Positions 33,332-41,767 of a stretch of DNA of 64,000 nucleotides are shown in pieces. The stretch comes from Chloroflexota bacterium. GTDB taxonomy: Bacteria; Chloroflexota; Limnocylindria; Limnocylindrales; CSP1-4. How positions within the stretch are numbered: the first letter of the stretch is position 1; each line of letters begins with the position of its first letter. The position numbers and the translations under genes are program-made. Under the pieces are notes generated by a model. The model saw only the letters and a list, made by a program, of their open reading frames with translations. It had not been told where the DNA came from and searched no databases. The DNA is taken from NCBI GenBank assembly GCA_016191345.1, contig JACPOU010000029.1:120233-184232 (forward strand). Reading direction: 5' to 3'.

Positions 33332-35590
33332 TCACGGGCCGCCCGGGATCACCGAGGGTGCGCCGGAACCTGCTCCGCCGCCATTCGACCCGGCCGGCGA
33401 CCCCGTGGCGTCCGGCTCGACGACGATCGGCTCCAGGATCGCGCGCCGGATGGCCGTGGCGGTGATCCAGACGATCGTGTCCGGGGCGCCGGCGATGCCC
33501 GGCTCCACGAACCAGCCCCGGGCGTCGGCCCAATCCGTCGCGCCGCCGGCGAGGCGGTACTGCTCGATGTACTCGCCGCTCGACTTGAAGAGCGCGACGA
33601 CGCGCTGATTCGGCTTGTCGTAGCCGTAGATCCGGCCGGTGCGGCGTTCCGAACCGGAGAAGACCGCGGCGTACGACGGCGCCTCGCGGAGCACGGCATC
33701 CGGGGGAGCGGCCGCGCCCCAGCCCTGCGTCGTCCCGCCGGCGACGCGCTTGATCTGGCCGTCCTCGGCGATCCAGATGTCGCCGTCGATGAAGAGCGCG
33801 GTGATCCCGTCCACCGGCCGCGGCGTGGTCAGGCGCTTGCTCGGCGCAGCCGGGAAGCCGTTGCCGTCCGCCGCCGGGGTGTAGGCGAGGATCTCCTGTC
33901 CGGATGGATCGACGACGTAGAAGTTGTAGAGGCCGGCGCTCGCGTCGCGGAGGAACGTCCCGATCGCGAGAATGTCGTTGCCCCACTCGGCGGACCCGGC
34001 GACCCGGACGGTCTTCGTGGTCCCGGCCCCGCTCGCGTCGGCGGGGCGCCAGCGCCAGACCACGCTCTTTGCGTCGAGGACGAGAATGTCCGGCCCGCCG
34101 ACGGCGAGCTTGACGGGGGCCGCCTCCGTGGCCCCCGCGGCCCGGGTCCCTTCGCGGAAGATCGCGACCGCGGTCTTCTCGGCGAGGTTGATGCGGTACA
34201 CGCTGGCCGTCTTCGGGTCGAGGACATAGATGGCGCCGTCGGGGCCCCGGGCGATCGCGCTGAGGTCCACGCCCGCGTCCGCGGGGAAGGTGAAGACGTC
34301 CACCGGCGAGACGTCCACCATCCCGTACAGCCGATCCAGACCGGCGACGGCCTGGGCGCGGAGCGGCTCGGTCGCGGCGGCGGCGATGCCGGCGGTGTCC
34401 GCGGCGTCGAGCTGGGCCACCGTGTCGCGGAGCAGCGCCTCCGCCTTCCCGGGGTCATTCGCGACGAGGTCGACACCCGGCCCGAAGACCCGGTTCAGGT
34501 TGTCGCGCGCCGTGGCGAGCGCGGCCTGGCCGACCTCGACCGACGCGATGACCGGGCCGGCCGGCTGCCGGTTGCTCAGGAACGACGCGGCCAGGCCGAT
34601 GGACCCGGTGACGCCGACGAAGGCGAGGATTGCGACCGCGGCCCGCTGCCGCATCTCCCGGCGGGCGCTCATCGGCGTCACGCGACGCGGCGCCGGGGAG
34701 CGCCGCGGCAGCGCGTCCTGGGCGCGGAGGATGAGCCGGTCCATGGCGCCGCCGGCGGCCATCCGGGCCCGGCGCGCGCCGGCCTGGGCTGCGGCCACGC
34801 CGCCGCTCACGGTATCCGCGAGGGGGATCGGCGAGCGATCCGGGGCGCCGGCGAGGGGCTCCGGCGGGCGGACGGGCACGAGCGTGCGAGTGGAACGGGT
34901 CACGTTGATCTCGGCTGCCTCGAGGACGAGCCCGCCGTCGCTGCCCGATCCGCCGGCCTCGACGAACCGCCGGTGGAGGTGCTCGAGGGCGGGCTGGGGA
35001 TGGAGCGTGACGAGCGCGTCCTTGAGCTCCTCGGGGCCGAGCCGGGCGATGACGTTCGGGGAGACGAGGGCGAGCTGGTCGCCGACCGTGATCTCGCCGC
35101 GCCAGACATCCGGCTCCAGGTCCGGGGTCGGCAGGCCCCGGTCGCGGTGCGGGTCCGGCAGGGTGGACAGGCGGGCGCCGCGGCTCAGGTACGCCTCGGC
35201 CGGCCCCACCGTGGCGACGTAGAGCTCGTGGTCGCGCACAACGGCCATCGCCACGCCGATGGGCGAGGCCGTCGACCCTCGCGTGATGCCCGTTCGCTCG
35301 CGAGCATGGGCAAGCCGCTTGTTCGCGGCGAGGATCGCCTTCACGACACAGACCCGGATCCCGGCCGACTCATCGTAGTAGTACTCGTGCCGGATGACGT
35401 CCGCCACCAGGCGGGTGGCCTCCCGGGCCCGAGGGCCCGCCACCATGGAGGTCACCAGGACGTACAGCTGGCCCTTCGAGCGCGCCCGCGACCCCACCGT
35501 CGGCTCGACGACGACGATCGTGTCGGCGGAGTCGGGCAGGCGATCGTGCTCGGTGACCACACCGAGCTTCATCTGGAGCCGCAGCGCCAT
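33332..35590 (-). CDS. PP2C-like pseudophosphatase, TM helix, beta-propeller protein
   Basis: ATG 35590 gives 752 residues. Residues about 1-240 follow the PP2C order (GQLYVLVTSMVAGPRAREAT, GVAMAVVRDHELYVATVG, AEAYLSRGARL), but the metal-binding DGMGG reads TSMVAG and the GDSR motif reads GPAE, so phosphatase activity is unlikely. A basic linker and one TM helix (about 335-355) lead to an exported domain of about 390 residues with repeated strands such as AIYVLDPKTASVYRIN and DIWIAEDGQIKRV, resembling an NHL/SMP-30-type propeller. The layout is that of a sensor passing an outside signal to an inner pseudo-enzyme. It ends 10 bases before the rhomboid gene. Confidence 0.75.
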   Translation of the reverse strand: MALRLQMKLGVVTEHDRLPDSADTIVVVEPTVGSRARSKGQLYVLVTSMVAGPRAREATRLVADVIRHEYYYDESAGIRVCVVKAILAANKRLAHARERTGITRGSTASPIGVAMAVVRDHELYVATVGPAEAYLSRGARLSTLPDPHRDRGLPTPDLEPDVWRGEITVGDQLALVSPNVIARLGPEELKDALVTLHPQPALEHLHRRFVEAGGSGSDGGLVLEAAEINVTRSTRTLVPVRPPEPLAGAPDRSPIPLADTVSGGVAAAQAGARRARMAAGGAMDRLILRAQDALPRRSPAPRRVTPMSARREMRQRAAVAILAFVGVTGSIGLAASFLSNRQPAGPVIASVEVGQAALATARDNLNRVFGPGVDLVANDPGKAEALLRDTVAQLDAADTAGIAAAATEPLRAQAVAGLDRLYGMVDVSPVDVFTFPADAGVDLSAIARGPDGAIYVLDPKTASVYRINLAEKTAVAIFREGTRAAGATEAAPVKLAVGGPDILVLDAKSVVWRWRPADASGAGTTKTVRVAGSAEWGNDILAIGTFLRDASAGLYNFYVVDPSGQEILAYTPAADGNGFPAAPSKRLTTPRPVDGITALFIDGDIWIAEDGQIKRVAGGTTQGWGAAAPPDAVLREAPSYAAVFSGSERRTGRIYGYDKPNQRVVALFKSSGEYIEQYRLAGGATDWADARGWFVEPGIAGAPDTIVWITATAIRRAILEPIVVEPDATGSPAGSNGGGAGSGAPSVIPGGP

Positions 35591-35672
35591 GGAGAAGCCT
35601 CTGCCAGGGTCGAGATGGTGGCCGGGCCCGGGATTATCGCATTGCGTCGCGCGCAGGCATCCGGGCGCGCGC

Positions 35673-36017
35673 TCAGCCCCGGGAAGACGCCGGCCGGCCG
35701 CGCGGCGTGACGCGAATCTCCGTGATGGGCGCCCCGGCGGGCGCCGCACGGAATGCCTCGGCGAGCTGCCGGGCGTGGAGGGTCAGCTCCTGGGCGACGA
35801 TCGGCGCATCCGCCTCCACGACGAGCACGGAGCCCTCGATGCGCAGGGCTCGGCAGGCTCCGTGGGCGGCCGGAGCGCGTTCAGCGACGATCGCGTCGAA
35901 CGTCGCTACGGCGCGCGCGCGTCGAAGCTCGTCGGCGAGCCCCAGCCGGGCTGCCGCGTCGGGAATCAGGTCGCCGATCCGCGACATCGGGCCGCGGCGC
36001 GAGCGAGGCTCGGTCAC
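35673..36017 (-). CDS. dciA: DciA-like DUF721 protein
   Basis: A 114-residue DUF721 protein: an N-terminal basic segment, then RIGDLIPDAAARLGLADELR and the KH-like core ALRIEGSVLVVEADAPIVAQ followed by ELTLHARQLAEAF. DciA loads the replicative helicase in bacteria without DnaC. It overlaps recF by 4 bases and keeps the conserved dnaN-recF-dciA order beside the origin. Confidence 0.85.
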   Translation of the reverse strand: MTEPRSRRGPMSRIGDLIPDAAARLGLADELRRARAVATFDAIVAERAPAAHGACRALRIEGSVLVVEADAPIVAQELTLHARQLAEAFRAAPAGAPITEIRVTPRGRPASSRG

Positions 36018-37285
36018 GGGACGGGGGACGCAGGCGACGCCGGGGTGCCACGGGCGAGGGCGCCGGGCATGGGCGCGCCGGGGCCACGCAGGATGGCCCC
36101 CGACTCGGCCGCCACGACCTCCCAGGTCGTGGCGATCGCGAGAAGAGCGGGATCCAGGTCGTCGAGCGTCGTCGTGGTCACGAACGCCTGGGGCAGCTCC
36201 GCGATCCGGCGGACGAGGTGCGACCGCCGCTCGGGATCCAGCTCCGAGAAGACGTCGTCGAGGAGGAGGAGCGGCGGCCGGCCGTCGAGGCTCGCGAGGA
36301 GATCCAGCTCGGCCAGCTTGAAGGCGAGGATCGCGGTCCGCTGCTGCCCCCGCGACGCGAATCCGGCCAGGTTGCGGCCCTCGAGGAGGAAGGCGATGTC
36401 GTCGCGGTGCGGCCCCACGAGCGTGGACCCGTTCCAGGCCTCCTTCTCGGCCGTCTCGGCGAGCCGGCGGGCAAGCGCATCGCGGGGCAGCTCGCCGGGA
36501 TGGGCGGTCGCGTTCGTCTCGTACCGCAACCCGAGCGCCGACCGCGCGGCCTCGTCCGGCGCGATCTCCGCATGCGCGGCGGCGAGGGGCGCCGCGAGCT
36601 CGTCGAGGACGCGCAGCCGGGCGGCCACCACCTCGCCGCCCGCATCGAGGAACGGCCTGTCCCAGTAGCGCAGCTGATCCCGGGTCGCGGTCGCCTCGCG
36701 GATGGCCCGGAGGAGCCCGTTGCGCTGCTGGAGTGCCCGCCCGTACGTCGAGAGCGCCGGGCCGTAGGAGGGATAGCGGCTCGTCGCCAGGCGATCCAGG
36801 GCAGCGCGGCGGAGGGACGGCGAGCCGGCGATGAGGAGCATCTCCTCGGGTGCGAAGACGACCACCCGGAAGGCATCGGCGAGGCCCGAGGCCCGGCGCG
36901 GCACGCCGTTGACCCTGATCCGCTTCCGGCCGCCCCCAGCAGCTGTCCGGCTGCCCGGCTGGACCAGTGCCACCTCCAGGGTCTCCCCGCCGACCGTCCC
37001 CTCGACGCGGGCAAGCTCCGCGCCCCAGCGGATCAGTTCCGTGTCGGTGGTCGTCCGGTGCGAATGGCCCCAGGCGAGCAGGACGATTCCCTCGAGCAGG
37101 CTGGTCTTGCCGGCGGCATTCGGGCCCCAGACCAGCTGGGGACCGGCAGCGAAGCTCGCGTCGAGGGCCCCGTAGCCGCGGAGGTCGGCGAGGCGGATCG
37201 AGGCGAGCGTGATGACCTCAGGACGTGGTGCGGACCGGCATGACGACGTGGACGTACTGGTCGTCGCCGATCGGCTTGAAGACAC
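36014..37285 (-). CDS. recF: DNA replication and repair protein RecF
   Basis: SMC-like ATPase of 423 residues as called. Walker A is VWGPNAAGKTSLLEG, followed by the RecF-typical VNGVPRRASGLADAFRVVVFAPEEM. The signature is FASRGQQRTAILAFKLAEL and Walker B is LLLLDDVFSELDPERRSHL. It loads RecA at gaps. The family normally begins at the segment ITLASIRLADLRGYGALD, but no ATG, GTG or TTG stands there; the first canonical start is GTG 37285, 68 bases inside dnaN, which adds a Ser/Thr-rich leader. A non-standard ATC start near 37213 is possible. Confidence 0.9.
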   Translation of the reverse strand: MSSSRSATTSTSTSSCRSAPRPEVITLASIRLADLRGYGALDASFAAGPQLVWGPNAAGKTSLLEGIVLLAWGHSHRTTTDTELIRWGAELARVEGTVGGETLEVALVQPGSRTAAGGGRKRIRVNGVPRRASGLADAFRVVVFAPEEMLLIAGSPSLRRAALDRLATSRYPSYGPALSTYGRALQQRNGLLRAIREATATRDQLRYWDRPFLDAGGEVVAARLRVLDELAAPLAAAHAEIAPDEAARSALGLRYETNATAHPGELPRDALARRLAETAEKEAWNGSTLVGPHRDDIAFLLEGRNLAGFASRGQQRTAILAFKLAELDLLASLDGRPPLLLLDDVFSELDPERRSHLVRRIAELPQAFVTTTTLDDLDPALLAIATTWEVVAAESGAILRGPGAPMPGALARGTPASPASPVP

Positions 37286-38336
37286 CCGGAGCGAGCGGTC
37301 CCTGGAGCTCGAGCGCGAACTGGTCCGCGGTGACGTTCGTCAGGACGTCGGCGAGGTACTTCGCGTTGAAGGCGATCGTCGTCCCGTCGCCCTCGACCGC
37401 CGCCTCCACCTGCCCGACGTGATCGCCGATCTCGGCATTCGCGCTGACGGTGATCCCGGCCTCGCCGTTCGAGCCGATCTGGAGCTTGACGATGTTCGCC
37501 GATTCATGGGCGATGAGGGCCGCCGGGCGGACTGCCCTGAGGAGCTCCTCGCGGTCGAGGACTGCCCGAGTCGTATGGGTCCTGGGCATGACCGTCTGGT
37601 AGTTCGGGAACTGGCCGTCGATGAGCCGGCTGACGAGGTCCACGCCCTCGAGGTGGAAGAGGATCTGGTTGCGGGCCTGGGCAAGCACGATCTCGACCGG
37701 ATCGTCCGAGTCGGAAAGGATCCGCATGAGCTCGCTGAGGGCTCGGGCCGGCACGACGACGCTCGTCTCGGCGACGGCGTCGAGGACGGGGATCGTCTTG
37801 ACGGCGATCCGGTAGTTGTCGGCCGCGGCGAGTGTCAGCGCGTCGCCCTCGAACCGGCAGAGGACTCCGGTCAGGATCGGCCGGGCCTCATCGGTCGCGG
37901 CCGCGAAGGCGGTCTGCTCCAGCGCGCGGCGGAGGACGTTCTGGGCGATCCGCGTGGTCGGCCGCTCGCCGGTCGTCTGGATGGCCGGGAACTCCTCCGC
38001 GTCGATGCCCTTGAGGTGCGATTCGAAGCGGCCGCAGCGGAGGTCCAGCGTCTCCGCCGGTCCGAGCTCGAGGTCGATGCGGTCACCGCCCTGGAGCGAG
38101 TTCACGAGGTCGGTGAGGAGCTTCGCCGGCACGGTGGTGGCGCCGTCCGATTCGATCTTGCCGGGAACCCAGTACGTGATGCCGATCTCGAGGTTCGTGG
38201 CGGTCAGCTTGAGACCCGCGTCCTCGGTCCGGAGCAGGACGTTCGCGAGGACGGGCAGCGTGCTCCGCGTCGAAACGGCGCGGCTGACGATGGACAGGCC
38301 GCGCGCCAGGTTCTCCTGCATGACCGAGAGCTTCAC
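37218..38336 (-). CDS. dnaN: DNA polymerase III beta sliding clamp
   Basis: GTG 38336 (VKLSVMQENLARGLSIVSRA) yields 372 residues, the usual clamp length; an upstream extension to 38426 lacks family similarity. Three clamp domains are visible, with STLPVLANVLLRTEDAGLKL in domain 1, RRALEQTAFAAATDEARPIL in domain 2 and the C-terminal QYVHVVMPVR motif that ends the domain 3 sheet. It lies 886 bases from the dnaA stop across the putative origin. Confidence 0.95.
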   Translation of the reverse strand: MKLSVMQENLARGLSIVSRAVSTRSTLPVLANVLLRTEDAGLKLTATNLEIGITYWVPGKIESDGATTVPAKLLTDLVNSLQGGDRIDLELGPAETLDLRCGRFESHLKGIDAEEFPAIQTTGERPTTRIAQNVLRRALEQTAFAAATDEARPILTGVLCRFEGDALTLAAADNYRIAVKTIPVLDAVAETSVVVPARALSELMRILSDSDDPVEIVLAQARNQILFHLEGVDLVSRLIDGQFPNYQTVMPRTHTTRAVLDREELLRAVRPAALIAHESANIVKLQIGSNGEAGITVSANAEIGDHVGQVEAAVEGDGTTIAFNAKYLADVLTNVTADQFALELQGPLAPGVFKPIGDDQYVHVVMPVRTTS

Positions 38337-39221
38337 GTCTGGACCACTCCACAGCGGGTGCGCTTGACGGACTGTCAGATGGTACTGGCGCGCCGAGGTC
38401 GAAGGGGCGCCGGCCGGCTCGAGCACGCCATCCCGGGGGCGCCGCCAGCCGAGCCGCCCTGTCCCGGATCGTGCCCGGCGCGGCCGGATCGGGACCCTCG
38501 CTCCGTTGTGTATCTTCCTCCATTCTCAGAACCCCGTCATCACCATCATCACGGTGTGGAAACGGTGGACGGCCCCGCTCGGTCCCGATCGAATCCCGTG
38601 TGGCCTGACGGGTCCCCCAGGTGGACGAGCGGTCGCCCGCGGCCTTGGACCCTGGCGAGGGGTGGCGGTGACTGTGGACAGCGGATCAGCCGTCGACCAA
38701 CGTCGCCGGGGGTCTCGACATTCGCGAGCGGCTTGTCCGTGCGGGATGCTGCGATTCAGGGGCGGCGCCAGCACCCGGCTCCACGGACGGGTCCGGGTTG
38801 TCCACGAGACTGTCCACGCGCGCCTCGCCGCGCGCCGCTCCCGAGCCGCCAGGAATCGCCCCCCGGCATCGAAGACGGTGCAATTGACGCTGGTGCGCCT
38901 CCCGCCGGGGCCGATACCGCCAAGCCACGCGGGACCGCGGCCCGTTCCGATGTCCCGGACGCCGAGGCGAGCCCTCGGCGTCCGTCAAGGATGCCGCCCA
39001 GCGATTCCTGAAGGGACGCGCCCGGTTCGAAGCGCCGACGATGCGGCTGGGCGATTCCGCGGGGTTGCGGCAGACGCCGATCGCGCGCGATCGCGCCGTC
39101 GACGAGCCGGGCCCGGCCGCCCAGCCGCCCAGCCGCCCAGCCGCCCAGCGGCCCAGCCGCCCAGCCGCCCAGCCGCCCAGCGGCCCAGCGGCCCAGCGGC
39201 CCAGCGGCCGCCCGCCGGAAG
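38337..39221. other. dnaA-dnaN spacer, putative replication origin (oriC)
   Basis: Long gene-free spacer between dnaA and dnaN, a classical oriC position. DnaA-box-like 9-mers (consensus TTATCCACA; high-GC form TTGTCCACA) occur at 38555-38563 (minus, GTTTCCACA), 38673-38681 (minus, CTGTCCACA), 38798-38806 (plus, TTGTCCACG) and 38810-38818 (plus, CTGTCCACG). The stretch about 38510-38565 is the least GC-rich part and could be the unwinding element. A tandem repeat occupies 39117-39204. No coding frame here has family support. Confidence 0.6.
39117..39204. repeat. 8-bp tandem repeat, 11 copies
   Basis: Eleven uninterrupted copies of C[C/G]GCCCAG. Copies 1-4 and 6-8 are CCGCCCAG; copies 5, 9, 10 and 11 are CGGCCCAG; a degenerate twelfth follows. 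The array stops 17 bases before the dnaA stop codon. It may be a slippage-prone microsatellite or iteron-like sites within the origin spacer. Confidence 0.9.
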
Positions 39222-40607
39222 CTAATCCGCGTAGATCAGTTCGCGGACGGCGGAGATCTCGCGGCGCAGCTCGTCGTTCGCTCCGGATTCGCGGGTGATC
39301 TTGTCGCAGGCGTGGAGGACCGTGGAGTGGTCCCGCCCGCCGAGCTCGGCACCGATCCGCAGCAGCGAGACGTCCGTCTCCTCGCGCATGAGGAACATCG
39401 CGATCTGGCGTGGCACGACGATGGCCTTGTCCCGCTTCTGGCCCTTCAGCGCGTCGAGCGGGACGCTGTAGTAGTCCGAGACCGCCTTGACGATTCGCTC
39501 CGGCGTGATCTGGCGCTTCTTCGGGTTGTAGAGCACGTTCGAGAGCACGGCCTGGGCCAGCTCGATCGAGATCGGGACGGCACCCATCGAGGCATAGGCG
39601 ACGATCCGGTTCAGGGCGCCTTCGAGCTCGCGGATGTTGCTGACGACCTTTCGGGCGATGAACTCGATGACGTCCGAGGTGATCGGGACTGCGCCCTCCT
39701 CGGCCTTGGCCCGCAGGATCGCGATCCGCGTCTCGAGGTCCGGCGCGGTCAGGTCCGCGATGAGGCCCCATTCGAACCGAGAGCGGAGGCGCTCCTCGAG
39801 CGTCAGGATGGCCTTCGGCGGCCGGTCCGAGCTCAGGACGATCTGCTTGCCGTCCTCATGAATCGCGTTGAACGTGTGGAAGAACTCCTCCTGGGTCCGT
39901 TCCTTGTCCGCGATGAACTGGATGTCGTCGATGAGAAGGAGGTCGATCCGCCGGTAACGGGCCCGGAACTCGTCGATCTTGCCCTGCTGGATCGAGGTGA
40001 TGAACTCGTTGGTGAACTTCTCCGAGGTCGCGTACACGACACGCTTCCGCGGGAACTTCGCCGCGACCTGGTTGCCGATGGCATGCATCAGGTGCGTCTT
40101 GCCGAGCCCCACCCCGCCGTAGAGGAAGAGCGGGTTGTAGGCGTGGCCCGGCCGCTCCGCGACCGACAGGCTGGCCGCGTGGGCGAGGCGGTTGGCCGAG
40201 CCGACGATGAAGTTGGCGAAGGTGTAGCGGGTGTTGATGTTGGTCGTCCCGCCCTCGCCGCCGACGCGGGTCGCCTCCACCCGGACGTGCTGTGAGCTCG
40301 GCGTTGCGACGGGGCGCTCCGGGGTTGCCGGCGCGGCCGCCGCTTCCTCGAGGGTGGCCTCGGGCGTCCCGACGACGAACTCGACCTGGACGCTGTAGCC
40401 GACGATGCGGGCCAGCGTCTGGGAGATCAGGGAGCGGTAGCGGCTCTCCAGCCAGTCCTTGGCGAAGCCGTTCGGGACGGCGATGCGGAACCGGTTGTCC
40501 TCGACGTCGACGAGCGTGGTGTCACGAAGCCAGGTCTCGAAGTTCGCCGGGGAGAGCGACACCTGCAGCTCCCCGAGTGCGGCTCGCCAGACCTGCTTCG
40601 CATCCAT
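39222..40607 (-). CDS. dnaA: Chromosomal replication initiator DnaA
   Basis: ATG 40607 gives 461 residues starting MDAKQVWRAALGEL, the normal domain I start; a GTG at 40625 would add six. Domain I ends near residue 85, followed by a short Pro/Ala linker. The AAA+ domain III has Walker A LYGGVGLGKTHLMHAIG, Walker B LLLIDDIQFIADK and sensor motifs. Domain IV carries the DnaA-box binding helix LGGRDHSTVLHACDKI. It initiates replication, probably at the adjacent 38.3-39.2 kb spacer, and is transcribed away from rpmH. Confidence 0.96.
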   Translation of the reverse strand: MDAKQVWRAALGELQVSLSPANFETWLRDTTLVDVEDNRFRIAVPNGFAKDWLESRYRSLISQTLARIVGYSVQVEFVVGTPEATLEEAAAAPATPERPVATPSSQHVRVEATRVGGEGGTTNINTRYTFANFIVGSANRLAHAASLSVAERPGHAYNPLFLYGGVGLGKTHLMHAIGNQVAAKFPRKRVVYATSEKFTNEFITSIQQGKIDEFRARYRRIDLLLIDDIQFIADKERTQEEFFHTFNAIHEDGKQIVLSSDRPPKAILTLEERLRSRFEWGLIADLTAPDLETRIAILRAKAEEGAVPITSDVIEFIARKVVSNIRELEGALNRIVAYASMGAVPISIELAQAVLSNVLYNPKKRQITPERIVKAVSDYYSVPLDALKGQKRDKAIVVPRQIAMFLMREETDVSLLRIGAELGGRDHSTVLHACDKITRESGANDELRREISAVRELIYAD

Positions 40608-40825
40608 ACGTCGATGACGGCTCACTGCTCAAGGCTTCGATGAGGGCGCCCGGATGCTGGTACGCAGGATCGTCGCGCCGGGGTCGCCAGGTGTCGGGCT
40701 CTGCCGTCCCGGGCCGGCTGCCGGCCCGTTCCGAACCCTCCCTTCCGGTCGCCGCTGGGGCCCTCCCGGGGTCGAGGGGTCCCGAAAGATAGCACCGCAC
40801 CGGGGCCCTCGCAAGGCGATTCTGC

Positions 40826-40844
40826 GATACTACCCGGGAGTATC
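40826..40844. promoter_or_regulatory. Inverted repeat upstream of dnaA
   Basis: GATACT-ACCCGGG-AGTATC: perfect 6-bp arms around a centre that contains the palindrome CCCGGG. It lies about 220 bases upstream of the dnaA start. On the minus strand it contains TAGTAT, a possible -10 box, but I find no good -35 partner. A regulator site is possible; the factor is unknown. Confidence 0.4.
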
Positions 40845-40903
40845 GGTGCAGGACGTGGACCACCGGCCCCTCGCACGCGCGACGCGCGGGCCCTTGGCCG
40901 CGT

Positions 40904-40933
40904 TTGACACTCCTTCGCGGGGCGCCCTATCAT
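40904..40933 (+). promoter_or_regulatory. Sigma70-like promoter of rpmH operon
   Basis: TTGACA (40904-40909), an 18-base spacer and TATCAT (40928-40933) make one of the best promoter matches in the window: 6/6 and 5/6. It points to rpmH, leaving an untranslated leader of roughly 110 bases. Confidence 0.75.
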
Positions 40934-41048
40934 CCCGGGACGTCGAACGCGCCACGCGCCACCTGGGCGCTCGGCGCGTTTGCGTGCCTCTAGGGGTCAA
41001 GACCGACGGAGCCCCGAGGCCTGATGGAGAGGATCCCGCGCAGCCCCG

Positions 41049-41183
41049 ATGAAGCAGACCTACCAGCCCAAGAAGCGACATCGCGCCAAGGAGCACGGCT
41101 TCCGCGCCCGGATGAGGACATCCGGCGGCCGACGCGTCCTGGCCGCCCGTCGGGCTCGCGGTCGGAAGCGATTGTCGGCCTGA
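41049..41183 (+). CDS. rpmH: 50S ribosomal protein L34
   Basis: A 44-residue, strongly basic protein matching L34 throughout: [36 protein letters not shown] and the C-terminal RGRKRLSA. It is a large-subunit rRNA-binding protein. It stands first in the conserved rpmH-rnpA-yidD-yidC-jag cluster, directly downstream of the promoter at 40904. Confidence 0.97.
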   Translation: MKQTYQPKKRHRAKEHGFRARMRTSGGRRVLAARRARGRKRLSA

Positions 41184-41218
41184 CGAGCCAACCCGGCCGG
41201 CAGCGGCCGACGCTCGTG

Positions 41219-41551
41219 ATGCTCTCCCGACCACCCGATTTTGCGGCGCTCCAGGAGCACGGGACGATGAAGTCCCAACCGCTCCTCTCCGCACGGATCG
41301 CGCGGACGGACCTCGAGACGACACGATTCGGGTTGGCGACCAGCCGGGCGCTCGGCTCGGCGGTGGTCAGGAACCGGGTCCGGCGGCGACTCCGGGAGGC
41401 GCTCAGGGGCATGGCACCCTCGTTCCAGCCCGGCTGGGACGTTCTCATCATCGCCCGGCCGGCACTCGTGGCGGCCGACCATCAGGCGCTCACAGCGGCG
41501 CTCCGACGACTGCTCGTGAAGGGCGGCGTCCTGGGAGGAAGCGGTTCTTGA
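41219..41551 (+). CDS. rnpA: Ribonuclease P protein component
   Basis: The RnpA signature is TRFGLATSRALGSAVVRNRV followed by RRRLREALRG; the C-terminal WDVLIIARPALVAADHQALT completes the fold. ATG 41219 gives 110 residues starting MLSRPPDFAALQEHG. This is a few residues short of most homologues, so GTG 41216 or a start further upstream is possible. The protein binds the RNase P RNA and helps tRNA 5' maturation. Its stop overlaps the yidD TTG. Confidence 0.9.
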   Translation: MLSRPPDFAALQEHGTMKSQPLLSARIARTDLETTRFGLATSRALGSAVVRNRVRRRLREALRGMAPSFQPGWDVLIIARPALVAADHQALTAALRRLLVKGGVLGGSGS

Positions 41552-41754
41552 AGCGGATCGGGATCGGGGCGATTCACCTCTACCGCTTCGCGTTCGCATG
41601 GCTCCCGACCGCCTGCCGCTACGAGCCCACCTGCTCGCGCTACACGGAGCAGGCGATCGAGCGCTATGGGCTCGTCCGCGGTGGGTGGATGGGCATGCGC
41701 CGAATCGCCAGCTGCCACCCCGGCAATCCTGGCGGCTACGACCCGGTCCGATGA
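41548..41754 (+). CDS. yidD: Membrane protein insertion efficiency factor YidD
   Basis: TTG start with GGAGGA 8 bases upstream; 68 residues. The three invariant cysteines are in CRYEPTCSRY and ASCHPGNPGGYDPV; an amphipathic N-terminal helix attaches it to the membrane. It aids YidC-dependent insertion, encoded next. Confidence 0.93.
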   Translation: MKRIGIGAIHLYRFAFAWLPTACRYEPTCSRYTEQAIERYGLVRGGWMGMRRIASCHPGNPGGYDPVR

Positions 41755-41767
41755 GCGAGGCACATTC

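Larger units (their letters stand above)
40608..41048. other. dnaA-rpmH divergent intergenic region
   Basis: About 440 bases between the dnaA and rpmH starts. Holds the rpmH promoter, the inverted repeat at 40826 and presumably the dnaA promoter. Only one weak DnaA-box-like match is visible (near 40854-40862), fewer than in the dnaA-dnaN spacer, so this is the less likely origin. No small gene is supported. Confidence 0.45.

Noticed and set aside
40608..41048. dnaA-rpmH spacer as the replication origin
   Set aside because: Only one weak DnaA-box-like match is visible, against four better ones in the dnaA-dnaN spacer.
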